The notes beneath the pieces are model-generated. The model was not told the origin of the DNA. It ran no database searches and was given only the letters and a program-made list of their open reading frames with translations. Below are positions 25,542 to 32,888 of a stretch of DNA of 64,000 nt, one piece after another. Positions within the stretch are counted from its first letter, which is position 1, and each line of letters starts with the position of its first letter. Origin of the DNA: Paeniglutamicibacter sp. Y32M11 (GTDB lineage: Bacteria > Actinomycetota > Actinomycetes > Actinomycetales > Micrococcaceae); NCBI RefSeq assembly GCF_019285735.1, contig NZ_CP079107.1:310001-374000 (forward strand). Reading direction: 5' to 3'. The position numbers were made by a program, and so were the translations under genes.

Positions 25542-26786
25542 TTAGCGAGGAATGTTGAGGATTTGGTTCCACAAGAAGTCTTCGCCAACGACTGGAATGC
25601 CGTAGGCGCGGGCTTTGCGTGCCTTTCCCGATAGGGTGTCCGGATCGGCCGCGACGAGTAGCTTGACCTTCTTCGTAACGGCCGAATGGGGGATGTATCC
25701 CGAGGATTCCAGTGCCGCCTCGATGGTGCTGCGGGGTTGGGTCATGTCCCCGGTGAGGACGATTAGGTCGCCGGATTTGAGTACCGTCCGCGGCGAAGCC
25801 GCCACTACGGAATCGACGGCGCTGCGACGTGGTTTTGTGCGTGAAGCGACTTCGAATTGTGCTGGGGGAATCCGAAGCAGACGGGCAATGGTTTCTAGAT
25901 CTTCGAGTTCGATTTTGGTGAGAAGTCCATCGTTCCATGCGGTTGCTGCCACGGATGAGAAGTATCGGGAGTGCAGTTCGATGATGGTTGGCCGGCTAAT
26001 CTGCAGTTCATCGGCCAATGCGATCAACGCTGATTGCTCATGTGCCGAGAGTTGGCGATCCAGGAGCGCGCGGTCCAACAATGCCAAATACTCCTGATGC
26101 TCAGCTGGTCCGCTGATTTCGGGAAGCCGATCAACAACTCGATCAACAAAATGAACTTCCTTGGAAGCGGATGTAGACCTATGTGTGGGTTTCAGCAGCT
26201 GCCGCGGAGGATTTGGAACCCACATGGTCTGAGCCGCTTCGTTGAGCAGAAAGTCCCAGTCGCCCAGATCGGGGTCCAATTCCATATATCTTGCTAGGAG
26301 CACCGCGGTAGCTTCTGCATCGTCCCCGGCGCTGTGAGCATGTCGCAACTCGATGCTGAATGAATCGCAGCAGTCCTGCAGGGAGCGCCCGGCGCCCGGG
26401 AGATATTCGTGGGCCATCTGCATCGTGCATAAACCGCGGGGTAAATAGAATTCTGGAAGTGTGAGCCCAGCGCGACGGAATTCAGCGTCAAGGAATCGTG
26501 CATCGAACCCGAGATTGTGCCCGACGACAATCGTTCCAGACAGTCGCCATTCGAGTTCCGAAGCGATATCCGTAAACCGCGGAGCGCTGAGGATATCTTT
26601 GGCTCGTATGCCATGGAGAGATTGCTTGCCCAGATCACGTTCTGGATTGATGAGGGTTTCCCAGCGGTCCAAAACTGTGCCGGAACGGTCCATGGTGATG
26701 ACAGCAATTTCCGCGATGCGGTCATGATTACCAGGGAATAGTCCTGTGGTTTCGGTGTCGATAACTGCAAAGTGCCCCAAGTTCAT
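25542..26786 (-). CDS. DEDDh 3'-5' exonuclease with C-terminal BRCT domain
   Basis: A 414-residue protein starting at ATG 26786 (MNLGHFAVIDTETTG). The DnaQ-like exonuclease motifs are complete: IDTETTG (Exo I, Asp and Glu), GHNLGFDARFLD (Exo II) and HSAGDDAEAT (Exo III, His and Asp). The last 90 residues (VLKSGDLIVLTGDMTQPRST, then KVKLLVAADPDTLSGKARKA and VVGEDFLW) form a BRCT domain like that of DNA ligase. The middle, about residues 210-320, is a helical region with no clear match. The architecture suits DNA repair or proofreading rather than replication, since no polymerase lies nearby. Confidence 0.9.
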   Translation of the reverse strand: MNLGHFAVIDTETTGLFPGNHDRIAEIAVITMDRSGTVLDRWETLINPERDLGKQSLHGIRAKDILSAPRFTDIASELEWRLSGTIVVGHNLGFDARFLDAEFRRAGLTLPEFYLPRGLCTMQMAHEYLPGAGRSLQDCCDSFSIELRHAHSAGDDAEATAVLLARYMELDPDLGDWDFLLNEAAQTMWVPNPPRQLLKPTHRSTSASKEVHFVDRVVDRLPEISGPAEHQEYLALLDRALLDRQLSAHEQSALIALADELQISRPTIIELHSRYFSSVAATAWNDGLLTKIELEDLETIARLLRIPPAQFEVASRTKPRRSAVDSVVAASPRTVLKSGDLIVLTGDMTQPRSTIEAALESSGYIPHSAVTKKVKLLVAADPDTLSGKARKARAYGIPVVGEDFLWNQILNIPR

Positions 26787-26964
26787 CAATGTCCCCGTTC
26801 GATTCCAGAATTCAACAATGCTCTCTGAGCATAAGCGGATTGGCTCTGCCCAGGACCGAGGGCAAGCTGGGGTGTGAACAATGCCCGGGGACACATACCG
26901 GTCATATCAATCATTCCGTGGAACCCGTTGCCTTTTGTTAACCTAACTCCGGTACAAGGAGAGG

Positions 26965-28218
26965 ATGCGCGGTAATAGAGAAGGAACTGTCGAACCCAAA
27001 CTTCAACGTCGATTGGGCACCTCTGACGCGGTCATGATCGGTCTCGGCGCGATGGTCGGGGCCGGGCTGTTTTCAGCGTTTACCCCAGCTGCCGCAGCGG
27101 CCGGTTCTGCGCTTCTCATCTCGCTGGTTCTTGCCGCAGCTTTGGCGTATGCCAACGCTCGCTCGAGCGCCCAGCTCGCGGCTCGTTACCCGACTTCCGG
27201 CGGCACGTATGCGTACGGGCGAGAGGTTTTGGGGCAGTGGCCGGGCTTCATTGCTGGCTGGGGATTTGTTGTCGGGAAAACAGCTTCTGCAGCAGCCATG
27301 GCGCTAACCTTTGCGACCTATGTGGTTCCCGATGTGTGGGTCAAACCAGTGGCCGCCGCTGCAGTGCTGCTGCTGGTGAGCGTTAACTATCTTGGTGTCA
27401 CGCGAACGGCCGTTGCCGCACGCGTCATAGTTTCGGCAGTGCTGGCTCTTTTGGCCGTGATCGTGGTGATGATTCTGGCTGGCGGACCTTCGCGGCCAGA
27501 CTATGTACCAGGGGCCGGAACTGGAATTCTCGGAGTGTTGCAAGGAGCAGGGCTGCTGTTCTTCGCCTTTGCTGGTTACGCGCGCATTGCGACACTTGGT
27601 GAGGAAGTCAGGAACCCACGCACGGCAATTCCTCGTGCCATCGGGATTGGGCTGGGAATAGTTGTGGTGCTCTATGCAGCGGTGGCCGCGGTGTTGATTA
27701 GTGTTTTGGGACCCGGAGGAATCGCTCAAAGTACCCGACCGTTGGCTACTGCACTAGGTGACTCGTGGGCCTCTCCGTTGGTCCAAATCGCTGCGGCGCT
27801 GGCGTCTCTGGGTGCGCTTTTAGCGTTGATAGCCGGGTTGGGGAGGACCGCGATGGCCATGGCTCGAGAGCGCGATTTACCTCATGCGTTGTCCGCCATC
27901 CACCCTCGTTTTTCAACACCGCACCGAGCCGAACTCGCCGTCGGAGCGGCAGTATTACTGCTGATCTTCTTCTTCGATTTGGGCACGGCCATCGGGTTCT
28001 CGTCCTTCGGGGTGCTGGTGTACTACTTGATCGCCAACATTGCGGCAGTTAAGCAGCCACGCGCTGAACGTTTGAATCCAGTCTGGTTGGGGGTCTCCGG
28101 CGCTATTGGCTGTGCCGTACTTGTGGTGACCCTTCCTACGAGTGCTGTCATCGGCGGAACTGTCATGTTTGCTTGTGGTATCGGATATCGAGCGATCCGA
28201 TTACGAGCCTTCGGCTGA
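26965..28218 (+). CDS. APC-superfamily amino-acid permease
   Basis: A 417-residue permease with about twelve membrane segments. The first helix contains the substrate-binding break typical of APC proteins (SDAVMIGLGAMVGAGLFSAF), followed by YPTSGGTYAYGREVLGQWPG and FAFAGYARIATLGEEVRNP. Small for the family, it has no extended loops or tails. A substrate cannot be assigned. It stands alone, convergent with the response regulator at 28228 (nine bases between stops), and is divergent from the exonuclease gene. Confidence 0.85.
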   Translation: MRGNREGTVEPKLQRRLGTSDAVMIGLGAMVGAGLFSAFTPAAAAAGSALLISLVLAAALAYANARSSAQLAARYPTSGGTYAYGREVLGQWPGFIAGWGFVVGKTASAAAMALTFATYVVPDVWVKPVAAAAVLLLVSVNYLGVTRTAVAARVIVSAVLALLAVIVVMILAGGPSRPDYVPGAGTGILGVLQGAGLLFFAFAGYARIATLGEEVRNPRTAIPRAIGIGLGIVVVLYAAVAAVLISVLGPGGIAQSTRPLATALGDSWASPLVQIAAALASLGALLALIAGLGRTAMAMARERDLPHALSAIHPRFSTPHRAELAVGAAVLLLIFFFDLGTAIGFSSFGVLVYYLIANIAAVKQPRAERLNPVWLGVSGAIGCAVLVVTLPTSAVIGGTVMFACGIGYRAIRLRAFG

Positions 28219-28227
28219 TTCGGCCAC

Positions 28228-28899
28228 CTAATCCATGTGCAATTCAACAAGTCCGAGCTGGGTGGCGCGGATCAAGAGTTGAACCCTGTCGCGAACGCCG
28301 AATTTGGCCATGGCACGGCTCAGATGAGCCTTGACGGTTGCCTCGGAAAGGTGCAGCGTGGCGGCGATCTCAGGGTTGTTCAAACCCCTCGCTAGCAATC
28401 GTAGAACTTCTAGCTCTCGGTCCGAGAGCGCCATCGTGCCATGACGATTGGCATTGTTCGACTTGACCTCATGCGCGTCACGAATAGCACGAATAAGGTC
28501 CTGTGAGACCGAAGCCGAAATGGCTGCGTTTCCATCGTGTACCGCTTGAATGGCTCCGAGAATCTCCGTGGGTTCAGCGTCTTTTACGAGATAGCCAGCT
28601 GCCCCCGCGCGCAGTGCGGGAACGAGGAATTCCTCGGAAGAGAAAGCTGTGATGGCCAGAATTCCGATGCCAGGATAATTGGTTGTAATGATTCCGGTGG
28701 CTTCTACGCCGTCCATGCGTGGCATCTGCATGTCCATCAAAATGACATCGGGGGAGTTTCCCACGCAAAAATCAACAGCCTCAATGCCGTTGGTTGCCTC
28801 CCCCATCCAGTGGAATCCGGGGGCGGCCTCGATAATAATTTTCAGGGCTTGGCGCATGAGTGGTTCATTATCGACTACAAGAATCTGGATATCTGTCAC
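28228..28899 (-). CDS. NarL/LuxR-type response regulator
   Basis: A 223-residue response regulator: receiver domain with acid pocket Asp10/Glu12, phospho-acceptor Asp56 (ILMDMQMPRMDG), Thr84 and Lys106 (LVKDAEP), then a LuxR helix-turn-helix at about 155-215 (LSDRELEVLRLLARGLNNPE, IAATLHLSEATVKAHLSRAM). Its gene is transcribed away from the small peptide gene at 29001 and the histidine kinase at 29220, with a 101-bp shared promoter region. It is presumably the partner of that kinase, since no other kinase lies close. Confidence 0.92.
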   Translation of the reverse strand: MTDIQILVVDNEPLMRQALKIIIEAAPGFHWMGEATNGIEAVDFCVGNSPDVILMDMQMPRMDGVEATGIITTNYPGIGILAITAFSSEEFLVPALRAGAAGYLVKDAEPTEILGAIQAVHDGNAAISASVSQDLIRAIRDAHEVKSNNANRHGTMALSDRELEVLRLLARGLNNPEIAATLHLSEATVKAHLSRAMAKFGVRDRVQLLIRATQLGLVELHMD

Positions 28900-28975
28900 G
28901 TTTTGAGTCTAATGAACTTCGCTCACCTGATAGTGGCGACGGGCCTGTCATAAAGAATTCATTGAAATTTATCTG

Positions 28976-29001
28976 TTGACTTTGAGAAATTGGTGCGAGA
29001 A
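28976..29001 (+). promoter_or_regulatory. Candidate promoter of the peptide gene
   Basis: TTGACT (28976-28981) fits a -35 box; GAGAAT (28997-29002) at 15-bp spacing is the best -10 candidate. If used, transcription would begin close to ATG 29010, giving a leaderless mRNA and making 29010 the actual peptide start. Confidence 0.4.
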
Positions 29002-29192
29002 TGAGCAACATGACTCCTAAAACTCGCATTCTCGCCGCTGTAACCATGTCCTTGGCCTTGCTTCTGCCTGCCGCCATTCCTGCCCAAGCAGCGGGAGCAC
29101 AAGGTCTATCGCTTCCAGTTGCCTCACCTGCTGGTGCCTCTGACGCTTTCAACGACTGGGTATGCCGTAACCTCGGGGCCTTGTGCCGCTGA
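29001..29192 (+). CDS. Small secreted peptide with two C-terminal cysteines
   Basis: A 63-residue product (or 60 from ATG 29010, MTPKTRILAA). A clear Sec signal peptide, KTRILAAVTMSLALLLPAAI, ends with PAQA at residue 30. The predicted mature peptide has 33 residues, starting AGAQGLSLPVASPAGAS and ending DWVCRNLGALCR, with Cys55 and Cys62 able to form a small disulfide loop. I recognise no family. It lies between a divergent response regulator and a downstream membrane histidine kinase, the arrangement expected for a signal peptide or a regulated antimicrobial peptide. The function is inferred from location only. Confidence 0.7.
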   Translation: MSNMTPKTRILAAVTMSLALLLPAAIPAQAAGAQGLSLPVASPAGASDAFNDWVCRNLGALCR

Positions 29193-29200
29193 TTTTTCTG

Positions 29201-29234
29201 GAAAGTAGGGCTCACTGACATGAGCCCTACTTTC
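29201..29234 (+). terminator. 14-bp hairpin between peptide and kinase genes (terminator or attenuator)
   Basis: Perfect arms GAAAGTAGGGCTCA (29201-29214) and TGAGCCCTACTTTC (29221-29234) with a 6-base loop. There is no T-run after it. The ATG at 29220 lies at the end of the loop, so that codon would be sequestered. It may set the peptide-to-kinase ratio. Confidence 0.65.
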
Positions 29235-30506
29235 AGACAGAATGGGGTAGTGAAACTATCTCGTTCTCCACTGACCGTAAACGAATTATCGTCCGCTCCG
29301 TTAGGACGGACGATTCTTCTCATTGCCAGCGGTATTGTTGCGTTGTTGCTCATCACCGATGTGGTGAGTCTGCTCAGCGAAGCTGATCCTGCGCAGCAAA
29401 TGGTTCGGGCAACGGAAGTTATGGTTAGCGGGGCCTTCACTCTGGCTCTGGGGCTGCTGTGGGTGAGGACACGGATAGCTGTCGTAGCGTCAGTTCTGGC
29501 CATGATCTTGGCCTTGGTCGTGGGTAAGTACCTTTTCGCCCTGCTTGTGGTTCCACTCCTACTGGGCTTGGTGACGTTGACCCAAACCCGGAAATTCTCA
29601 TTTAGATACTTTTTAGTGACGCTGGCTTGGTCAATTTCCATCGTTGTGGTGCGTTCGTACGACGTTGGATTCTTGATCCTCCTGATCCCGTTGTTGGCCG
29701 CTGCATACTTCGTCGCGCTTTTCGCACGAAAATATCAGGAACAACGCGAAGCGGACCGGAAGCGCATCGAAGACCTGCGAATCAAGCAGCAAGAAGCAGT
29801 TGACGCAGAGCGCAAGGCCATCGCGCGGGACCTTCATGACATCGTGGCGCATGACATCACCGTCATTTCTATGCAGGCCAAGGCCGCGGGATTCTCGGGT
29901 GATCCCGCGGTGGCCCAGGCAGCCCTCAAAGTTATTGGAGCAACCTCAAGGGAAGCCCTGCAGGATTTGCGGGTCATGCTCAATGTTCTGCGCAAAGACG
30001 GCCCAGCCACGCGTGTGGATGGATCGCTCGTCGATTCGGCAGGAAACGCGGCCAGCAGTCTGGAGATCCTGATTGGTGTTGAGGTTTTTGCCGAACGTTT
30101 GGTGGACCTAGGGCATCCCACCGAAACCAAGGTTGACCCTAAGCTTGCCTCGCTGCCGCAATCCGCGCAGACGGCGTTGTATCGGGTGTTGCAGGAATCC
30201 ACGACAAACATCGTCAAACATGCTGAACCGGATGCTCCGTGCCGGATCGAAGCGTTGGTGGTCGGAAACCGCATTTGGCTGGAAGTTGCGAACGCGTTGC
30301 CCCGACTAAGCACAGATCAAGGCTTCGGCAGCGGTGGACATAGCTCGGGGATAGTTGGAATGTCCGACAGGATGGCAACTTTCGGAGGCACGCTTTCGGC
30401 TCAACGTGTTCGCGGTGATTGGGTAGTGCGCGCGGAATTACCCGCAAGTACGTTGGGAATGGGCAAGGGGCACCATGTGGAGCAAACGGGCGGGCAACGC
30501 ATTTAG
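29220..30506 (+). CDS. Membrane sensor histidine kinase (HisKA_3/NarX-DesK-like)
   Basis: A 428-residue kinase counted from ATG 29220; because that codon lies in a hairpin, GTG 29250 (VKLSRSPLTVNE) is an alternative start. About six membrane helices span residues 30-170 without an extracellular domain, followed by a coiled linker (ARKYQEQREADRKRIEDLRI). The HisKA_3 box is AIARDLHDIVAHDITVISMQ with His206; the ATPase N-box is VLQESTTNIVKHA and the G-box GHSSGIVGMSDRM. As in many actinobacterial kinases of this group, the D-box Asp is replaced by Asn (LEVANALP). The partner is most likely the response regulator at 28228. It may sense the adjacent secreted peptide. Confidence 0.88.
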   Translation: MSPTFRQNGVVKLSRSPLTVNELSSAPLGRTILLIASGIVALLLITDVVSLLSEADPAQQMVRATEVMVSGAFTLALGLLWVRTRIAVVASVLAMILALVVGKYLFALLVVPLLLGLVTLTQTRKFSFRYFLVTLAWSISIVVVRSYDVGFLILLIPLLAAAYFVALFARKYQEQREADRKRIEDLRIKQQEAVDAERKAIARDLHDIVAHDITVISMQAKAAGFSGDPAVAQAALKVIGATSREALQDLRVMLNVLRKDGPATRVDGSLVDSAGNAASSLEILIGVEVFAERLVDLGHPTETKVDPKLASLPQSAQTALYRVLQESTTNIVKHAEPDAPCRIEALVVGNRIWLEVANALPRLSTDQGFGSGGHSSGIVGMSDRMATFGGTLSAQRVRGDWVVRAELPASTLGMGKGHHVEQTGGQRI

Positions 30507-30664
30507 TGAGGTTACCTCACTAACTATGGCCAATAGTCTAATGTGCTGCACTGCCGGTGTGGATAGTGTTGTTACTAGATCGGCGGCATAGCCGATTGGT
30601 GGAACCCGGAAATGTTTTGCGAGTGGCGTTTCTAGGTATCACCTCCAGCACGCCAGACGACGCC

Positions 30665-30856
30665 AGTCCCGCTGACCAAGCCCCCAAGTTGGTTAGCACT
30701 AGGGGAATCGTGTCAAATGCTTTCCCCCAAGGAGCATTTGACGCCCAAGATTCCTGGTAGTTTCTACCCCCAAGGGAAGCTACCTTCGGCGCCGTCGGGC
30801 GTGCTGATGTTTAAGTACCCTTAGCCGAGCCGGGATCGAGTGATCCGGTTATTTGC
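30665..30856 (+). ncRNA. Candidate structured RNA: three tandem hairpins with CCCCCAAG loops
   Basis: Three consecutive hairpins with unrelated stems carry the same loop: A, GCTGACCAA/TTGGTTAGC (30671-30697, loop GCCCCCAAG); B, GTCAAATGCT/AGCATTTGAC (30712-30742, loop TTCCCCCAAGG), extended by GGAATC/GATTCC (30704-30709, 30749-30754); C, GGTAGTTTC/GAAGCTACC (30756-30784, loop TACCCCCAAGG). The C-runs begin at 30681, 30724 and 30767, exactly 43 nt apart. Stems differ completely while loops are constant, as expected of a functional RNA. A terminator follows (30830-30854). The design recalls the actinobacterial 6C RNA, but has three hairpins and five Cs. C-rich loops could pair with G-rich ribosome binding sites. 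The 5' end is not defined. Confidence 0.7.
30830..30854 (+). terminator. Terminator of the hairpin RNA
   Basis: CCGGGATC (30830-30837), loop GAGT, GATCCGG (30842-30848), one bulged G, then TTATTT. It supports plus-strand transcription of the preceding hairpins and a 3' end near 30855. Confidence 0.6.
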
Positions 30857-30938
30857 CCCAGCGGGAATGAATTGAACTTGCAAGGCGGTTATCTAGCAGT
30901 AGGAAACCACCAAATCCCGCATGGAGAGCACCACATAA

Positions 30939-31562
30939 ATGAGCATTGAAGCTGTCACAAACGTGTACGACCAGCTAGCCATCGACAAAGACACGGCAGA
31001 CAAGCTGTTCCTTGAGGCCCGTACCGCCAATACTTTTTCGAACGACGAAGTCTCCGAAGAGACCCTTGAAGCCATTTATGAGCTCACCAAAATGGGCCCG
31101 ACGATGATGAATAATCAGCCGCTGCGCATCACCTGGGTTAAGAGTGCAGAAGCCCGCGAGGCAGTTGTTGGCCAGATGATGGAAATGAATCGGCCCAAGT
31201 CCCTATCGGCACCCGCGCTGGCGGTGCTGAGCTATGACGCCGACTGGCACGAACAGTTCCCCGTGTTCTTCCCACACGCGGCCGAGCGCAAAGCGATGTT
31301 TGACGGCGATGCCACGATGCGAGCCGAAATCGCCAAAAACAACGCATGGATGCAGGCCGGATACTTCATCATGTCCGTCCGCGCTGCGGGCCTGCATGCC
31401 GGCCCCATGGGTGGATTTGACGCGGCTGGAGTGGACGGCGTTATCAACGAGGGATCGGCCAATCACGCCTTCCTGATTGTCAATGTGGGCACTCCGGGAG
31501 AAAACCCCTGGTTTGACCGGTTGCCGCGCCTTGATACTGAAATGGCCACCCGCAGTATCTAG
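30939..31562 (+). CDS. Nitroreductase-family protein, malonic semialdehyde reductase (RutE)-like
   Basis: A 207-residue flavoprotein. The pattern (LFLEARTANTFSNDEVSEE, then TKMGPTMMNNQPLRITWV, and KNNAWMQAGYFIMSVRAAGL, HAGPMGGFD) matches the RutE/HadB branch of the nitroreductase family, which binds FMN and reduces malonic semialdehyde or similar small carbonyls with NAD(P)H. It is cytoplasmic, without signal peptide. No other rut (pyrimidine degradation) genes are adjacent. A GGAGAG lies about 13 bases before ATG 30939. A strong bidirectional terminator follows. Confidence 0.82.
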   Translation: MSIEAVTNVYDQLAIDKDTADKLFLEARTANTFSNDEVSEETLEAIYELTKMGPTMMNNQPLRITWVKSAEAREAVVGQMMEMNRPKSLSAPALAVLSYDADWHEQFPVFFPHAAERKAMFDGDATMRAEIAKNNAWMQAGYFIMSVRAAGLHAGPMGGFDAAGVDGVINEGSANHAFLIVNVGTPGENPWFDRLPRLDTEMATRSI

Positions 31563-31589
31563 GCACTAGGTACCTCTGAACCCAACAAT

Positions 31590-31629
31590 GTCAGGCGGAG
31601 GACGCGTTTCTGCGTGTCCTCCGCCTGAC
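31590..31629. terminator. Bidirectional terminator
   Basis: Arms GTCAGGCGGAGGAC (31590-31603) and GTCCTCCGCCTGAC (31616-31629) are perfectly complementary, 12-base loop, between the convergent reductase and the gene at 31649. Confidence 0.75.
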
Positions 31630-31648
31630 GCCGTTAAGCCACGAGTGG

Positions 31649-32815
31649 CTAGGCCAGAAGCTGTTCGGCCACACGCGTTAACGCGCGTTCCAAAGAAGCT
31701 CGAAGCACGCGGGGCACTCGAATATGTTTTCCGATTCTCACCAGTCCTTCTGCTTCCATGGCACGCAGCAACGTCTGTGCGGCAGGAACTGTCTTTTCAA
31801 ATAATGGTTGGAGGTGTTCTTGTTCGGGTGCCAATTCGCCGGGTGCGGGAACCGAGAACGCTGCTTCGGTCCGCGGTGGGTGGGCCGATCCAGCCTTTCC
31901 CAGTAGTGCCGCTGACATCTGGGTGACCATGTTCCCGTGCTTGGTCTCCACGCCGTTGAGCAGCATGTGAGCATAGATGCCTTCGGCCAAAAGATCCTTA
32001 ACACCACGGGCGCTGAACCCAGAGTCGGCATTCAACGCCTCGGCGACAGCCGGGGTGGGTACAGCCTTCTCTAGCTGCTTAGTCAGCAGGCCCGCACGCA
32101 ATAGTGCATCCCAGTAGGCACCAACCTTGGGGAGCTGCTCGATGGAGGCGACGGCCGTTCCAGCCTCCGGATTCCAAACCGCCGCCTTCGTGGTCGTAGC
32201 ATCCAGCTTGACCTCCAAGCCAATGGCTGCGGCAGCTGCCACGAGGTCAGCTTCCAATAATCCGCCAGTGGGTTGGACTTCGCGGCCCTCGCCGACCCAC
32301 TCGAGCAAGGCCCGTGCGGTATGAACCATCGGCAACTTGGCCCAACGTTCGTCCGCACTGGCATCGTCAAGTTCCGGAACTTGGACAGGCGACTGCCCGC
32401 CCTGGGCTGTGATGAGGTCAAAGACCGCCTGGAATTCCTCGACGGATCCGCTCCACCGCCCGCTCTCGGCGAGAAAGAGCACAAACTCGCGCAGCATGCT
32501 GGCACAGGTCACGGCGACTTCGTCACCGATCGACCGCAGATCCTTAAACTGGATAGCCAGCGCATCATGGTTCAGCTCGGACACCGCCACCTTTTCGCGC
32601 AGACGAGCGTGCACCGTCAGCAGGGTGACTAGGCCCTCGATGCCAGCTTCCGTGTCGGCGGGGGAGTGCTGCTGGTTGAAGTACGCGCGCAACGCCGCCA
32701 CGTAGGGCAGCATGGCCCCGCGCACCTGATCTTCAAACTTCGAGGCCCCGGCACTGGGATTGCGGGCGGGGTGCCCTGCGTGTGCCTTGTTCTTGGCTGA
32801 CTTTGCTTTTGACAT
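31649..32815 (-). CDS. Uncharacterised protein downstream of the SWIM-SNF2 helicase
   Basis: A 388-residue soluble protein from ATG 32815 (MSKAKSAKNKAHAG), with GGGAGAC upstream; the longer frame reaching 32950 overlaps the helicase gene and is unlikely to be used. The N-terminus is Lys/Ala-rich and basic. It has no known domain name, but is clearly paralogous to the product of 24172-25428 (see that entry for the aligned motifs). The gene follows the helicase by 73 bases on the same strand and is probably cotranscribed, so it may be a helicase partner. Late residues (AMEAEGLVRIGKHIRVPRVL) look like a winged-helix wing. Confidence 0.75.
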   Translation of the reverse strand: MSKAKSAKNKAHAGHPARNPSAGASKFEDQVRGAMLPYVAALRAYFNQQHSPADTEAGIEGLVTLLTVHARLREKVAVSELNHDALAIQFKDLRSIGDEVAVTCASMLREFVLFLAESGRWSGSVEEFQAVFDLITAQGGQSPVQVPELDDASADERWAKLPMVHTARALLEWVGEGREVQPTGGLLEADLVAAAAAIGLEVKLDATTTKAAVWNPEAGTAVASIEQLPKVGAYWDALLRAGLLTKQLEKAVPTPAVAEALNADSGFSARGVKDLLAEGIYAHMLLNGVETKHGNMVTQMSAALLGKAGSAHPPRTEAAFSVPAPGELAPEQEHLQPLFEKTVPAAQTLLRAMEAEGLVRIGKHIRVPRVLRASLERALTRVAEQLLA

Positions 32816-32888
32816 GTCTTTACCGTCTCCCTCTAAATGGGTGCAATCAGTGGATTTATGCTGGGGGGGGTGGTGCTGCGCGTAGGAG

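Noticed and set aside
25429-25938. 170-residue N-terminal extension of the uncharacterised protein at 24172
   Set aside because: It overlaps the exonuclease gene in another frame, is Arg/Ser/His-rich, and shows no domain; the paralogue also lacks it.
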